Below the pieces are notes generated by a model, which saw nothing but the letters and a program-made list of their open reading frames with translations, ran no database searches and had not been told where the DNA came from. A stretch of DNA of 63,288 nucleotides from QVMP01 sp047974325 (lineage in GTDB: Bacteria > Bacteroidota > Bacteroidia > Bacteroidales > Dysgonomonadaceae): the NCBI GenBank assembly GCA_047974325.1, contig JBKECE010000300.1, positions 1-63,288 on the forward strand, in the 5' to 3' direction. Below are positions 1 to 9,147 of this stretch, piece by piece. How positions within the stretch are numbered: the stretch's first letter is position 1; every line of letters starts with the position of its first letter. Position numbers and translations under genes: made by a program.

Positions 1-1
1 A

Positions 2-391
2 TCGGATGTAAATGGCGATACGATAAACGGAAAAACATACAATAAATGTGACCAATCCAATTATCTCGAATCTTCTGCTTCATCCATGTTCACCTATGCC
101 TATTACAAAGGCATAAGACTGGGACTGCTAGATAAGAAACAATTTATGCCCATCGCGGACAAAGCTTACAATGGATTGCTCTCTAATTTCATAAAAGAAG
201 ATGCAGACAAGAGCCTGAGCATCATCCAATCATGCGCCTCTGCCGGACTAGGACCGGCAAAAGACCTATCACGAACCGGAACCGTGAATTATTATCTATG
301 TGGAAGCGATGTTTCCATCACCCGGAACGAAGGCAAAGCTATTGGACCATTCATAATGGCTAGCTTAGAGCACGAATTATCAATTAAATAA
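2..391 (+). CDS. Unsaturated rhamnogalacturonyl/glucuronyl hydrolase, GH105 family (C-terminal part)
   Basis: This gene runs in from before the window; only its last roughly 130 codons are present and the frame is open from base 2. The visible part contains SSASSMFTYAYYKGIRLG and, near the end, a TRNEGKAIGPFIMASLE segment. These match the alpha/alpha-barrel GH105 enzymes (YteR/YesR type), which remove the 4,5-unsaturated uronic acid from the non-reducing end of oligosaccharides left by pectate or rhamnogalacturonan lyases. It is followed after 12 bases by the PL1 lyase that would make such substrates, so it belongs to the same operon. The N-terminal half, including any signal peptide and the catalytic Asp, lies outside the window. 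Family confidence is good. Whether it prefers rhamnogalacturonan- or homogalacturonan-derived ends cannot be told. Confidence 0.85.
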   Translation, partial: SDVNGDTINGKTYNKCDQSNYLESSASSMFTYAYYKGIRLGLLDKKQFMPIADKAYNGLLSNFIKEDADKSLSIIQSCASAGLGPAKDLSRTGTVNYYLCGSDVSITRNEGKAIGPFIMASLEHELSIK

Positions 392-403
392 ATATATCGA
401 TAT

Positions 404-1783
404 ATGAAAAAATTCCTTTTCTTACTATTTCTGGCAACAAGCATAATCACTCAGGCTCAAGTGCCTGCTTTTCCGGGAGCTGAAGGTGGAGGCAAATACA
501 CCGCTGGCGGACGTGGTGGCATGGTCTATTACGTCAATTCACTAGAGGATACAATCCAAGGCGACAAAAAAAACAACGAAGGAACACTTCGTTGGTGTCT
601 CAAACGTCCGGGAGCAAAAACTATTTTATTCAAAGTGGCCGGAATCATACGACTCAATTCGCCACTAAACATTCCGGACAGCACCACTATTGCCGGACAA
701 AGTGCACCGGGCGATGGCATCTGCATTGCAAATTACCCTGTGAGGGTGAAAGGAAACGATGTCATCATCCGCTTCATGCGTTTCAGAATGGGTGATCTGG
801 CAAAAGTGGAAGACGATGCCTTATCGGGCACAAGAAATAAAAATATTATCGTAGACCACTGCTCCATGAGTTGGAGCACAGACGAATGCGCTTCCTTCTA
901 CGATAATGAAAATTTCACAATGCAATGGTGCATCATTGCCGAAAGCCTGCGGGCATCGGTTCACAGAAAAGGATATCATGGCTACGGAGCCATATGGGGT
1001 GGAAAAACGGCCTCATTCCATCACAATCTGTTGGCACATCACGATAGTCGCAATCCACGTATGTGTGGTAGCCGCTATTCAAACAAACCGGAACTGGAGT
1101 TAGTCGATTTCCGCAACAATGTTATTTTCAATTGGGGCAGCAATAGCGGGTACGCTGGCGAAGGAGGCAGCTATAATTTCATAAACAATTACTACAAACC
1201 CGGATCAGGGTCGTCTAACAAAACGCGAATCTTTGCACCCAATGCCGATGATGGAAAAAATGCTCAACCGGCAGGTGTATGGGGTAGTTTTTTCTTGAAA
1301 GGAAACATTGTGGAAGGAGCAGATGCCGTAAGCAAAGACAATTCACTCGGACTACAACCCAATCCTGCTTCTACTGAAAAGACAGCTTTATTGGCACAAA
1401 CAGAGTTTAAAGTACCTTGTGTTGCAACTGATCCTGCACAGGCGGCTTTCGATAAAGTATTAAAATCTGGAGGTGCAAGCTATAGGAGAGACAATACAGA
1501 CAAGCGCATTGTCAAAGAAACACAAGAAGGACTTACACCCGAAAGAGCATCCCACAATGCAGGAACAAAACCCGGATTGATAGACTCTCAAGAAGACGTT
1601 GGAGGCTGGGACAAGTATTCTTTTTCAGACAAAGATGTGCCTAAAGATTCAGACAAAGATGGAATACCTGACGGATGGCTCAAAAAAAATTATCCATCCA
1701 AAAAAGCCACAGACTTAGACAAGAACGGTTACACATATCTGGAAGTTTACCTGAACAGTTTAGTCGAAGAAATTATAAAATAG
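404..1783 (+). CDS. Pectate lyase, polysaccharide lyase family 1
   Basis: A secreted 459-residue enzyme expected to cleave de-esterified homogalacturonan by beta-elimination. It begins with a signal peptide (hydrophobic residues about 4-17, likely cut after QAQ). The mature N-terminus has the AFPGAEGGGKYTAGGRGG motif typical of Bacteroidota PL1 lyases. The parallel beta-helix carries VDHCSMSWSTDE (150-161) and RNPR (216-219), which correspond to the conserved Asp/His region and the catalytic arginine of PL1. The tail holds DSDKDGIPD (415-423) and DLDKNGYTYLE (437-447), which look like calcium loops of the dockerin/thrombospondin-3 kind. It lies 12 bases after the GH105 gene and 10 bases before the CE8 gene, in one operon with the esterase that prepares its substrate. 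Exact PL1 subfamily was not determined. Confidence 0.92.
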   Translation: MKKFLFLLFLATSIITQAQVPAFPGAEGGGKYTAGGRGGMVYYVNSLEDTIQGDKKNNEGTLRWCLKRPGAKTILFKVAGIIRLNSPLNIPDSTTIAGQSAPGDGICIANYPVRVKGNDVIIRFMRFRMGDLAKVEDDALSGTRNKNIIVDHCSMSWSTDECASFYDNENFTMQWCIIAESLRASVHRKGYHGYGAIWGGKTASFHHNLLAHHDSRNPRMCGSRYSNKPELELVDFRNNVIFNWGSNSGYAGEGGSYNFINNYYKPGSGSSNKTRIFAPNADDGKNAQPAGVWGSFFLKGNIVEGADAVSKDNSLGLQPNPASTEKTALLAQTEFKVPCVATDPAQAAFDKVLKSGGASYRRDNTDKRIVKETQEGLTPERASHNAGTKPGLIDSQEDVGGWDKYSFSDKDVPKDSDKDGIPDGWLKKNYPSKKATDLDKNGYTYLEVYLNSLVEEIIK

Positions 1784-1793
1784 ATATTAGAAA

Positions 1794-2756
1794 ATGAAAC
1801 ACATAAGATCCGGATTGGTTTGCATATTCTTTTTTTTAACGGTCTCTCTTTTAGCTGATGAGAACTATATTGTTGTAGACCGTAATGGAACGGGAACTTT
1901 CAGAAATGTTCAGGATGCAATCAATTCGGTAAGGGCATTCGATCCCAATGGCTGGATCACAATTTATATAAAGAACGGTTTTTATAAAGAAAAAATAGAA
2001 TTACCTACACATCTTTCCAGAGTGAAACTGATAGGCGAGAGCAAAGAAGGTACAATAATCAATTATGATGACCATGCCAATATAGACAAAATGGGCACGT
2101 TCCGCACCTATACATTCTTGCTGCGTGGCAACGATATAATTCTCGAAAACCTGACAATCGAAAATTCCGCGGCACAACTGGGACAAGCTGTCGCGCTGCA
2201 TGTAGAAGGAGACCGCATCATTTTCCGCAATTGCCGTTTCTTAGGCAATCAGGATACCATATATGCAGGTCGTGAAGGTTCACGCCAATATTTTGAAAAT
2301 TGTTATATAGAAGGCACTACAGACTTTATTTTCGGGCCGGCAATCAGCTGGTTCGAAAACTGTGAGATTTTTTGCAAACGAGCATCATATATCACTGCAC
2401 CTAATACACCCGAAAATCAGAAATACGGATTCGTATTGAATAAATGTAACATAAAAATCGACAATGATATAAAGTCCGTCTATTTAGGTCGCCCGTGGCG
2501 TGCCTATGCTATGACACTGTTCATGAACTGCAATCTGCCTGCACAAATAAATGTCGCAGGCTGGGACAATTGGCGCAATCCTGAAAACGAAAAAACAGCC
2601 CGTTTCATGGAATACGACAACAAAGGAGAAGGTGCTTCAACAGGCAAAAGAGTTTCGTGGTGTAAAATATTATCAGTCAAAGAAGCCAAAGAATATACAA
2701 TAGAAAATGTATTGAAAGGATGTGACAACTGGAACCCTCTGTCAATCAAGGAATAA
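1794..2756 (+). CDS. Pectin methylesterase, carbohydrate esterase family 8
   Basis: A 320-residue secreted enzyme that removes methyl groups from homogalacturonan so that the PL1 lyase and GH28 hydrolase of the same operon can act. A signal peptide covers about residues 1-21. The right-handed beta-helix signatures are all present: GQAVALHV (130-137), NQDTIYAG with the acid/base Asp154, TDFIFG with the nucleophilic Asp177, and LGRPWR with Arg233. Length is normal for a single-domain CE8 enzyme. It has no type IX sorting domain, unlike the second CE8 protein at 11213-14236. The two therefore probably act in different places: periplasm or soluble here, cell surface there. Confidence 0.95.
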   Translation: MKHIRSGLVCIFFFLTVSLLADENYIVVDRNGTGTFRNVQDAINSVRAFDPNGWITIYIKNGFYKEKIELPTHLSRVKLIGESKEGTIINYDDHANIDKMGTFRTYTFLLRGNDIILENLTIENSAAQLGQAVALHVEGDRIIFRNCRFLGNQDTIYAGREGSRQYFENCYIEGTTDFIFGPAISWFENCEIFCKRASYITAPNTPENQKYGFVLNKCNIKIDNDIKSVYLGRPWRAYAMTLFMNCNLPAQINVAGWDNWRNPENEKTARFMEYDNKGEGASTGKRVSWCKILSVKEAKEYTIENVLKGCDNWNPLSIKE

Positions 2757-2788
2757 ACCTCTGGTCAACCTATAACAAAAACATATAA

Positions 2789-4345
2789 ATGAAAATCAGA
2801 ATAACCATTTCAATATTAGCATTATATCTTTCTATTTTCACAATCCATGCAAAGATATACAACATAGCAGAACTTGGAGCAGATCTCACCGGCAAAGAAA
2901 AATGTACCTCATTGATAAACAATGCTATATCAAAAGCAGCCAACGAAGGCGGAGGAATCATCTATTTTCCCGCAGGAGAATATCTGACAGCTTCAATAGT
3001 GATGAAAAGCAATATAACACTTCACATAGAATCAGGTGCAACTCTAAAATTTTCGGATGTGTTTGAAGATTACATGCCTTTCCAGACTGTACGTTGGGAA
3101 GGTGTGGTGATGAAAAGCTTTGCACCTCTGATTCAGGCACAAGATGCGGACAACATAACTATTACAGGACGCGGAACATTGGATGGGCAAGGATTCAAAT
3201 GGTGGAATTTTGATTTGCCTCTGATTGATGAAGCACGTTCAACAGGAAAAATAAACAACATCACTCCCATCCAAAAACTATGGGATGAAGCTAATAAAGA
3301 CCTGATAGTAGACGATTATTACAAGCCAACCATTGCCAGACGATTTTTCAGACCGCCTTTCATTCAGTTCTATGAATGTCGCAATATTACTATTGAAGGG
3401 GTTACTATAAAAAACTCACCTTTTTGGACAATCAATCCGGAATTCTGTGACAATATAGTCATTCAGGGAGTAACCATCTATAATCCATCTGAAAACCCGA
3501 AAGGTCCCAATACTGATGGAATCGACCCTTCATCATGCAGCAATATCCGCATTTCGGATTGCTTCATCAGTGTCGGAGACGATTGCATCGCCATCAAATC
3601 GGGACGAGACGGAGATGGACGCAAATACAACAAACCCTGTGAGAATATTACTATCACCAATTGTGTGATGCTGTCGGGTCACGGTGGTGTGGTGATAGGC
3701 AGTGAAATGTCAGGTGGAGTGAAAAAGGTGACTGTTTCCAATTGCATATTCGATGGCACGGATGCCGGCATCAGACTGAAATCATCTCGCGGACGTGGTG
3801 GCACAGTCGAAGATATAAGGGTGGATAATATTGTTATGAACAATATTCAGAAGAATGCTTTCATCTTCGATCTGTTCTATGATAAAAATTCCAAGCCCGA
3901 ACCAGTCTCTGAACGCACTCCGATGTTCCGCAATGTTCATATCAGTAATGTCACCGGCAGCAATGTACAACAAATTGGTTACATCACCGGTATTGAAGAA
4001 ATGCCTGTTGAAGAGATATCTTTCAATAACATTAATCTTTCCGGTAAAAAAGGATTCATAGCGAAAACTGCCAAGAACATACAATTTCACAATGTAGATT
4101 TCACCGTGGAAAAAGGGGCTTCATTTGCTTTCTCAAACTGTGAAAATATTGTTCTTGACAATGTCAGAACCAAGACTCCGATACAAAATCAGGCGGTCGT
4201 AGAAATCACTAATTCGGACAATATTTTTCTCAACAATTGTTTTCAGATAGCCAAAACAGATATTTTCAGCAAAATAATAAAAAGTAATGTCGTTTGGGGG
4301 AATAATTTCATGAACAATGTGACAACTCCAAAGATAGAACAATGA
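2789..4345 (+). CDS. Polygalacturonase, glycoside hydrolase family 28
   Basis: A 518-residue secreted beta-helix hydrolase for alpha-1,4-galacturonosyl bonds. A signal peptide spans about residues 1-21. The four GH28 signature blocks are intact: NTDGID (241-246), GDD (263-265), GHGG (297-300) and RLK (329-331), which include the three catalytic aspartates and the substrate-binding Arg and Lys. An insertion at about residues 135-190, with a KWWNFD segment, is typical of Bacteroidota exo-type or oligosaccharide-trimming GH28 enzymes; that assignment is inference. The stop codon overlaps the start of the next gene (ATGA, 4 bases), implying translational coupling to the acetylesterase. Confidence 0.94.
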   Translation: MKIRITISILALYLSIFTIHAKIYNIAELGADLTGKEKCTSLINNAISKAANEGGGIIYFPAGEYLTASIVMKSNITLHIESGATLKFSDVFEDYMPFQTVRWEGVVMKSFAPLIQAQDADNITITGRGTLDGQGFKWWNFDLPLIDEARSTGKINNITPIQKLWDEANKDLIVDDYYKPTIARRFFRPPFIQFYECRNITIEGVTIKNSPFWTINPEFCDNIVIQGVTIYNPSENPKGPNTDGIDPSSCSNIRISDCFISVGDDCIAIKSGRDGDGRKYNKPCENITITNCVMLSGHGGVVIGSEMSGGVKKVTVSNCIFDGTDAGIRLKSSRGRGGTVEDIRVDNIVMNNIQKNAFIFDLFYDKNSKPEPVSERTPMFRNVHISNVTGSNVQQIGYITGIEEMPVEEISFNNINLSGKKGFIAKTAKNIQFHNVDFTVEKGASFAFSNCENIVLDNVRTKTPIQNQAVVEITNSDNIFLNNCFQIAKTDIFSKIIKSNVVWGNNFMNNVTTPKIEQ

Positions 4346-5964
4346 AAAGATACGTTTTCTACAAAGTAACTCTCTTAATTTGCTTACTATCTCTGACGGA
4401 TATTTCTAAATCACAAGTCAGAATTCTCACCATTGGTGATTCCACAATGGCAGACTACGATGAAGAGAAAAACAGTGACGAAAATGAGATGAGAGGTTGG
4501 GCACAAATGCTTCCGATGTTTTTCAGTCATGATGTGGCAATAGATAACGCAGCAAAAAACGGACGTAGTTCCAAGTCCTTTTATTTTGAATTTTGGGATA
4601 CCCTTAAGCAAACGCTGAAGCCGGGTGATTATGTGTTCATCCAATTCGGACATAATGATGAAAAAGCAAAAGGTTTGGATACTCCACTCACCGATACGAA
4701 GGAACGTGGCACTGCTGCTTGGGGGCAATATCAGATATTTCTGACAAAATATGTCACCGAATCACGCGAAAAAGGTGCTATCCCTATATTTTTCACGCCT
4801 GTGGTACGCCGTGCTTTCAACGATAATGGAAAAATCAATAATACCGGCTTGCATAATCTTTCAGAATATTGCGGAAACGATTCTGCTATGAATTATCCGC
4901 TGGCAATGCGTGATCTCGCTATGAAATTATCAGTTCCATTAGTCGATATGACAATGCTCACCAAACAATTGGTAGAAGATTATGGTGCAGAAAAATCAAA
5001 ACAAGTCATCTATGTCAACAAAGACAACACTCACCTCAAAGCGATGGGTGGTATTCTATTCTCGCGGCTTGCTGTTCAGGATTTACAAAGACAGAAAATT
5101 TTGAGTGACTGCATCGACCTGTATTCAGGCCTGAGCATCATACCGCCACAATCGAACTTCGAGAAACAGTTTGCAGGCAAATCAACAACCAAAACATTTG
5201 CTCTTATTGGTCTTGACATTCAACCTCGATACGGTAACATAACGATCGAGAGTAAAGCTCCTTTTTATGTTTCAAATAGTATCTCCGATGTACAGAAACA
5301 TTCAACCAGCCTACAAATACCTTATGGGAGTGAAAATATAAATCAGTCCATTTATATAACGTTTTCACCGACAGAAGAGAAACATTATTCATCTGTGCTG
5401 ACACTTCTATGCAATGACAAAAAAATTCAAGATATCAATTTGGAAGGTTATAGCATATCCTTAAAAGGAGCTTCACAAGCAAAAATTGAATGGAAAGACA
5501 CAGACAAAATAATCAAAAAGACGAAAGGATTAGAAGCTACATTGGGAATGAACAATTTGCAGGCTCTGCAAATGAATGGAAAAACAGTCTTGACCACACC
5601 TGATAAAATCTGGCCCTCAGGAGATATCGACATCAATGCTTCACGATATATGGAATATAAAATAACCTCCAAAACCGGAGTATTATACATCGATTCTATC
5701 GCTTTTGACATAAAATCTTTAAACAACAAAGATATGTATTTCACAGCTTTAGGCTCTACGGATACAACTTTTTCCAATCCAGTCACACTGGCCACAATGG
5801 TGAAACTCTCTACCGAAGCCCAATCTTTCCATTCAAAAACATTCATCGAAGTACCCAAAGGTAAAACATTCTATCTGAGGTTCTATCCTTGGACAAAATC
5901 CGCAGTTTCAGATTGCTATTTTGAATTGAATAATATCTCTGTGGAAGGCAAATTCTTTAAATAA
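4342..5964 (+). CDS. SGNH acetylesterase (CE12-like, rhamnogalacturonan/pectin acetylesterase) with two accessory C-terminal domains
   Basis: A 540-residue secreted esterase expected to remove acetyl groups from pectin. After a signal peptide (about 1-24) the SGNH domain shows GDST with the nucleophile Ser34, Gly74 in NGRSSK, Asn105 in FGHND, and a DNTH pair (Asp228, His231). This layout matches CE12. Residues about 280-372 look like a Bacteroidota Ig-like domain with the FSPTEEKHYSSVLTL pattern. Residues about 376-540 form a third domain whose motifs (YMEYKITSKTG, KTFYLRFYP, NNISVEG) recur twice in the T9SS pectinesterase at 11213. It is the last gene of the operon: a strong hairpin follows at 5987. 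Substrate (rhamnogalacturonan or homogalacturonan acetyl groups) is not decided by the sequence. Confidence 0.88.
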   Translation: MKRYVFYKVTLLICLLSLTDISKSQVRILTIGDSTMADYDEEKNSDENEMRGWAQMLPMFFSHDVAIDNAAKNGRSSKSFYFEFWDTLKQTLKPGDYVFIQFGHNDEKAKGLDTPLTDTKERGTAAWGQYQIFLTKYVTESREKGAIPIFFTPVVRRAFNDNGKINNTGLHNLSEYCGNDSAMNYPLAMRDLAMKLSVPLVDMTMLTKQLVEDYGAEKSKQVIYVNKDNTHLKAMGGILFSRLAVQDLQRQKILSDCIDLYSGLSIIPPQSNFEKQFAGKSTTKTFALIGLDIQPRYGNITIESKAPFYVSNSISDVQKHSTSLQIPYGSENINQSIYITFSPTEEKHYSSVLTLLCNDKKIQDINLEGYSISLKGASQAKIEWKDTDKIIKKTKGLEATLGMNNLQALQMNGKTVLTTPDKIWPSGDIDINASRYMEYKITSKTGVLYIDSIAFDIKSLNNKDMYFTALGSTDTTFSNPVTLATMVKLSTEAQSFHSKTFIEVPKGKTFYLRFYPWTKSAVSDCYFELNNISVEGKFFK

Positions 5965-5986
5965 AAATTCTCATATCAATAAAAAA

Positions 5987-6015
5987 GGTCGGAATATATC
6001 TTCCGACCTATCTTT
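5987..6015 (+). terminator. Rho-independent terminator after the pectin depolymerisation operon
   Basis: A perfect 8-bp stem, GGTCGGAA (5987-5994) with TTCCGACC (6001-6008), closes a 6-base loop and is followed by a T-rich stretch. It lies 23 bases after the acetylesterase stop and separates that operon from the DUF4861-uxaBA operon. Confidence 0.85.
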
Positions 6016-6338
6016 CCACATAACCCAATTACCCTAACAATCATTTTTTACCTTAATACCTTGCAACCCGACGAGTTTTTGTAAATATGTTTGTGCCATC
6101 ATATATTTTTCACACTCAAAACCAATCTCTCAATACAAATCTACAGCTATATATTACAAATCAGGGGTAATATTTAATACTTGAAGGGGGAAAGATTGAC
6201 TATCGAATAGCTGAAACACAACCACGATCCTAAAAAGATGGCGAAAAAGGATATAAAAAGAAAAAGAAAGATGCAAATAAGAACAATTAACCTACCAAAA
6301 GAGTCATATTGTATACCGATTTTTACAAAAAACCTTCC

Positions 6339-6346
6339 TATTTTTG
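6339..6346 (+). promoter_or_regulatory. Bacteroidota -7 promoter element (TATTTTTG) for the DUF4861-uxaB-HIT-uxaA operon
   Basis: The octamer fits the TAnnTTTG consensus of the Bacteroidota primary sigma factor and lies 53 bases before the DUF4861 start. No good -33 TTTG was identified, so this is a motif call only. Confidence 0.5.
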
Positions 6347-6399
6347 TTTCATAAGTCAAAATCTGAAAGAAAATAGTAGTATTTAAACCAATCTCATCC

Positions 6400-7656
6400 A
6401 TGAAAATTATTAGATCGAAAATGATGAAATCCTTTTGTTGCACAAATATTTTTTACAAATTTGTCGTTTGTGCATCCTTTTTGTTTGCTTCATTACACCT
6501 ATCGGCACAATCTCCCGTAAAAAAAATAACGGTCAAAAACATGTCCGACAAACAAATAGTCGATTACACACTGGAAATTCCAATCAAAGAGACAAAGCTT
6601 CCGTTAGCCAACTATGTTGTAGAAAATAACGGAAAATCATATCCTGTGGAGATTTCGTCAAACATAAAAGGAGAATCTTGCATTATATTCCCTATCGGAT
6701 GCATTGAGCCAAAGCAGGAACTCGTTTTTTCGATCAAAGAAGGAACCTCAGAATCCTATCCAAAACGAACTTATGCAGAACTGTCACACAAAATTGGCGG
6801 ACAATTCATCGGACGTGAATACATTGGTGGATATTCATGGGTCAAGACCAATTATATGGCATTACCCGGCAGTTTCACAGACCATTCTTACTTCATCAAA
6901 TATGAAGGTCCGGGATGGGAAAACGACAAAGTCGCATTTCGTTTCTATCTCGACAACCGAAATGCAATAGACGTTTTTGGAAAAACAACCTCCGATATGG
7001 TTTTGCCGGCAGTAGGAGTTGACGGATTTGACAACTATCACAACCTCACCGCTTGGGGAATGGACAATCTGAAAGTTGGCAAGGCTTTGGGATTAGGCAC
7101 AATCGCTATCTGGGACGGAAACAAAGCGGTGCGTGTGGAGAAGAAAGACAGCACAACCTGCCTCATCGCAGCAGACGGGAAACTGCGTTCGCAGGTAAAA
7201 ACCACTTATTACGGATGGGCAGCAAATAGCACAAAATGTAATCTCACATCACTCATAACAATCGATGCGGGAAGCAGAGCCTCTCACATGGAACTATTTG
7301 CAGACAAATCTATCGACAATCTGGCAACCGGTATCATATTAGACAAGAGTGCACCGCTCATCACAGGCGACAAAACAGGTGAGTGGTCTTATATTGCCAC
7401 ATTCGGAAAACAAAGCATGAACAAAGACATGCAAGGTTTGGCGATCTTTTATCGTATCAAACAACTGAAACAAATAGCTCAGGACGAATTGAATCATGTC
7501 ATCGTACTGAACCCTGACAACGGATATGCCGACTATTACTTCATGCCTACATGGGAATTGGACAAAGAGCCTGTCAAAACAAAAGACCAGATCATCGAAT
7601 GCATCAACAAGGTTTTAAACAGACTTAACAGCAACATACAATATACGATTAAATAA
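6400..7656 (+). CDS. DUF4861 domain protein, secreted, pectin-locus associated
   Basis: A 418-residue protein with a signal peptide ending near LHLSAQ. Translation may start at 6400 or at ATG 6421/6424; the later start places a more usual signal peptide at the N-terminus. The mature part begins with a KKITVKNMSDKQI strand pattern and contains RTYAELSHK, YNLTAWGMDNLKVG-like and ADYYFMPTWELDKEP segments that I recognise as DUF4861. This family is common in Bacteroidota pectin and rhamnogalacturonan loci, but I do not know a proven activity for it. It is first in an operon with tagaturonate reductase and altronate dehydratase (36 bases before uxaB). A role in releasing or handling galacturonate-containing oligosaccharides is therefore likely but unproven. 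Confidence 0.8.
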   Translation: MKIIRSKMMKSFCCTNIFYKFVVCASFLFASLHLSAQSPVKKITVKNMSDKQIVDYTLEIPIKETKLPLANYVVENNGKSYPVEISSNIKGESCIIFPIGCIEPKQELVFSIKEGTSESYPKRTYAELSHKIGGQFIGREYIGGYSWVKTNYMALPGSFTDHSYFIKYEGPGWENDKVAFRFYLDNRNAIDVFGKTTSDMVLPAVGVDGFDNYHNLTAWGMDNLKVGKALGLGTIAIWDGNKAVRVEKKDSTTCLIAADGKLRSQVKTTYYGWAANSTKCNLTSLITIDAGSRASHMELFADKSIDNLATGIILDKSAPLITGDKTGEWSYIATFGKQSMNKDMQGLAIFYRIKQLKQIAQDELNHVIVLNPDNGYADYYFMPTWELDKEPVKTKDQIIECINKVLNRLNSNIQYTIK

Positions 7657-7692
7657 AAAAACAATTAATAATTTCAAAACAACATTAATCTG

Positions 7693-9132
7693 ATGAAAGA
7701 ACTAAATAGAACAACTGTCGAAAAAAAAGCTCTCCCTGTCAAAATATTGCAATTCGGCGAAGGTAATTTCCTTCGCGCATTTGTCGATTGGATGATAGAC
7801 AAAGCGAACAACAAAGGAGTAATGAATCACGGCATTGTTGCTGTGCAACCCATTGACGGAGGACAATTTGTGTATGATCTGTTCAAAAAACAAGATTGTA
7901 TGTACCATGTCTATCTGGAAGGAATCAAAGACAAGCAACCTGTGAAAGAAGTGAGCTTGGTAAAAAGCATCGTAGACATAATGAATCCTTATTCACAATA
8001 TGAAGAATACAAGCAATTGTTTCTGAGTGAAGATCTGGAAATGATTATTTCCAATACTACCGAAGCTGGAATCCGCTACGAAGAAGGTGACGACCTGACC
8101 GCCACTCCTCCCAAATCTTTCCCTGCCAAGATGACTGCATTGCTACACCAACGCTATCAGAAATTTAATGGAGCAGCAGACAAAGGTTTGCTCATAATCT
8201 GCTGTGAACTGATCGAAAACAATGGCTCCACACTGAAAGAATATGTATTGAAACATGCTCGGTATAATAAACTAGACGAAGGATTCATCAATTGGGTAAA
8301 CACTGACTGTCATTTTTACGACACGTTGGTAGACCGTATTGTTCCCGGATTCCCTAAAGAAAACATTGATGAAATCAAATCCGAAATAGGGTTTGACGAC
8401 AATCTGGTTGTGAAAGGTGAATATTTCCATGTATGGGCAATTGGCGGAGATGCTATCATCAAAGAAAAATTTCCATTAGATAAAGCCGGACTGAACGTCC
8501 TCTTCATGGACGACATCAAGGCTTTCCGTGCCAAAAAAGTGCGCATACTTAATGGATCACATACAGCAATGGTTCCGGTTGCACTGCAATTGGGTTGTGA
8601 AACAGTGATGGATGCTTTCAACACTCCAGAAGTAGAAAAATACATCAACCAAATGGTGGACACGGAAGTGTTGCCGATGATCCCTGAAGACCCGCAGGAA
8701 CTGAAAGCCTTTGCTGCAAAAATACTGGAACGTTTCTATAATCCATATTTGAAACACTATCTCAAAGACATATCCCTCAATTCGATAGCCAAATGGGAGG
8801 CGCGTGACTACCCTACTGTTTATGACAACTACAAAGCCGGAAAAGATGCCAAACTGACAATTTTCTCTTTTGCTGCATTACTTGTCCTCTACACAGGCAA
8901 ATCAGAAGCCAAGAATTTTACACCCAATGATACTCCCGAATTGCTCGAATTTGTGCAGTCTACTTACAATCCTGACAATATAAGAGACTGGGTAGCAGGC
9001 ATTGTTGCCAATAAAAAAATGTGGAATGAAAATTTTGCTGAGATTCCATCCTTTATAGATGAAGTGACATCAGATGTGGCACAAATATTGAACAAAGGTA
9101 TGTTGGAAACTTTAAAAGAAATTATCAAATAA
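7693..9132 (+). CDS. uxaB: Tagaturonate reductase (altronate oxidoreductase)
   Basis: A cytoplasmic 479-residue NAD-dependent dehydrogenase of the polyol-specific long-chain (mannitol dehydrogenase) family. It interconverts D-tagaturonate and D-altronate in galacturonate catabolism. The N-terminal Rossmann segment reads ILQFGEGNFLRAF (about 18-30). The family's catalytic pattern K-x4-N-x2-H is present as Lys282, Asn287 and His290 within KKVRILNGSH. Length matches UxaB. Its neighbours fit: uxaA follows after one small gene, and the upstream operon supplies galacturonate. uxaC (uronate isomerase), which would make tagaturonate, is not in the window. Confidence 0.93.
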   Translation: MKELNRTTVEKKALPVKILQFGEGNFLRAFVDWMIDKANNKGVMNHGIVAVQPIDGGQFVYDLFKKQDCMYHVYLEGIKDKQPVKEVSLVKSIVDIMNPYSQYEEYKQLFLSEDLEMIISNTTEAGIRYEEGDDLTATPPKSFPAKMTALLHQRYQKFNGAADKGLLIICCELIENNGSTLKEYVLKHARYNKLDEGFINWVNTDCHFYDTLVDRIVPGFPKENIDEIKSEIGFDDNLVVKGEYFHVWAIGGDAIIKEKFPLDKAGLNVLFMDDIKAFRAKKVRILNGSHTAMVPVALQLGCETVMDAFNTPEVEKYINQMVDTEVLPMIPEDPQELKAFAAKILERFYNPYLKHYLKDISLNSIAKWEARDYPTVYDNYKAGKDAKLTIFSFAALLVLYTGKSEAKNFTPNDTPELLEFVQSTYNPDNIRDWVAGIVANKKMWNENFAEIPSFIDEVTSDVAQILNKGMLETLKEIIK

Positions 9133-9147
9133 AAAAATTGCAGAATT

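Larger units (their letters stand above)
5965..6399. other. Intergenic region between the two pectin operons
   Basis: 435 bases without a credible gene. It contains the terminator at 5987-6015 and a -7 promoter element at 6339-6346. A minus-strand open frame at 6174-6443 is AT-rich, overlaps the start of the next gene and has no protein-like features. No clear riboswitch or tRNA is visible. Confidence 0.6.

Noticed and set aside
6174..6443. A minus-strand open frame of 89 codons in the gap before the DUF4861 gene
   Set aside because: It overlaps the start of the DUF4861 gene and encodes an AT-driven hydrophobic sequence with no family likeness.
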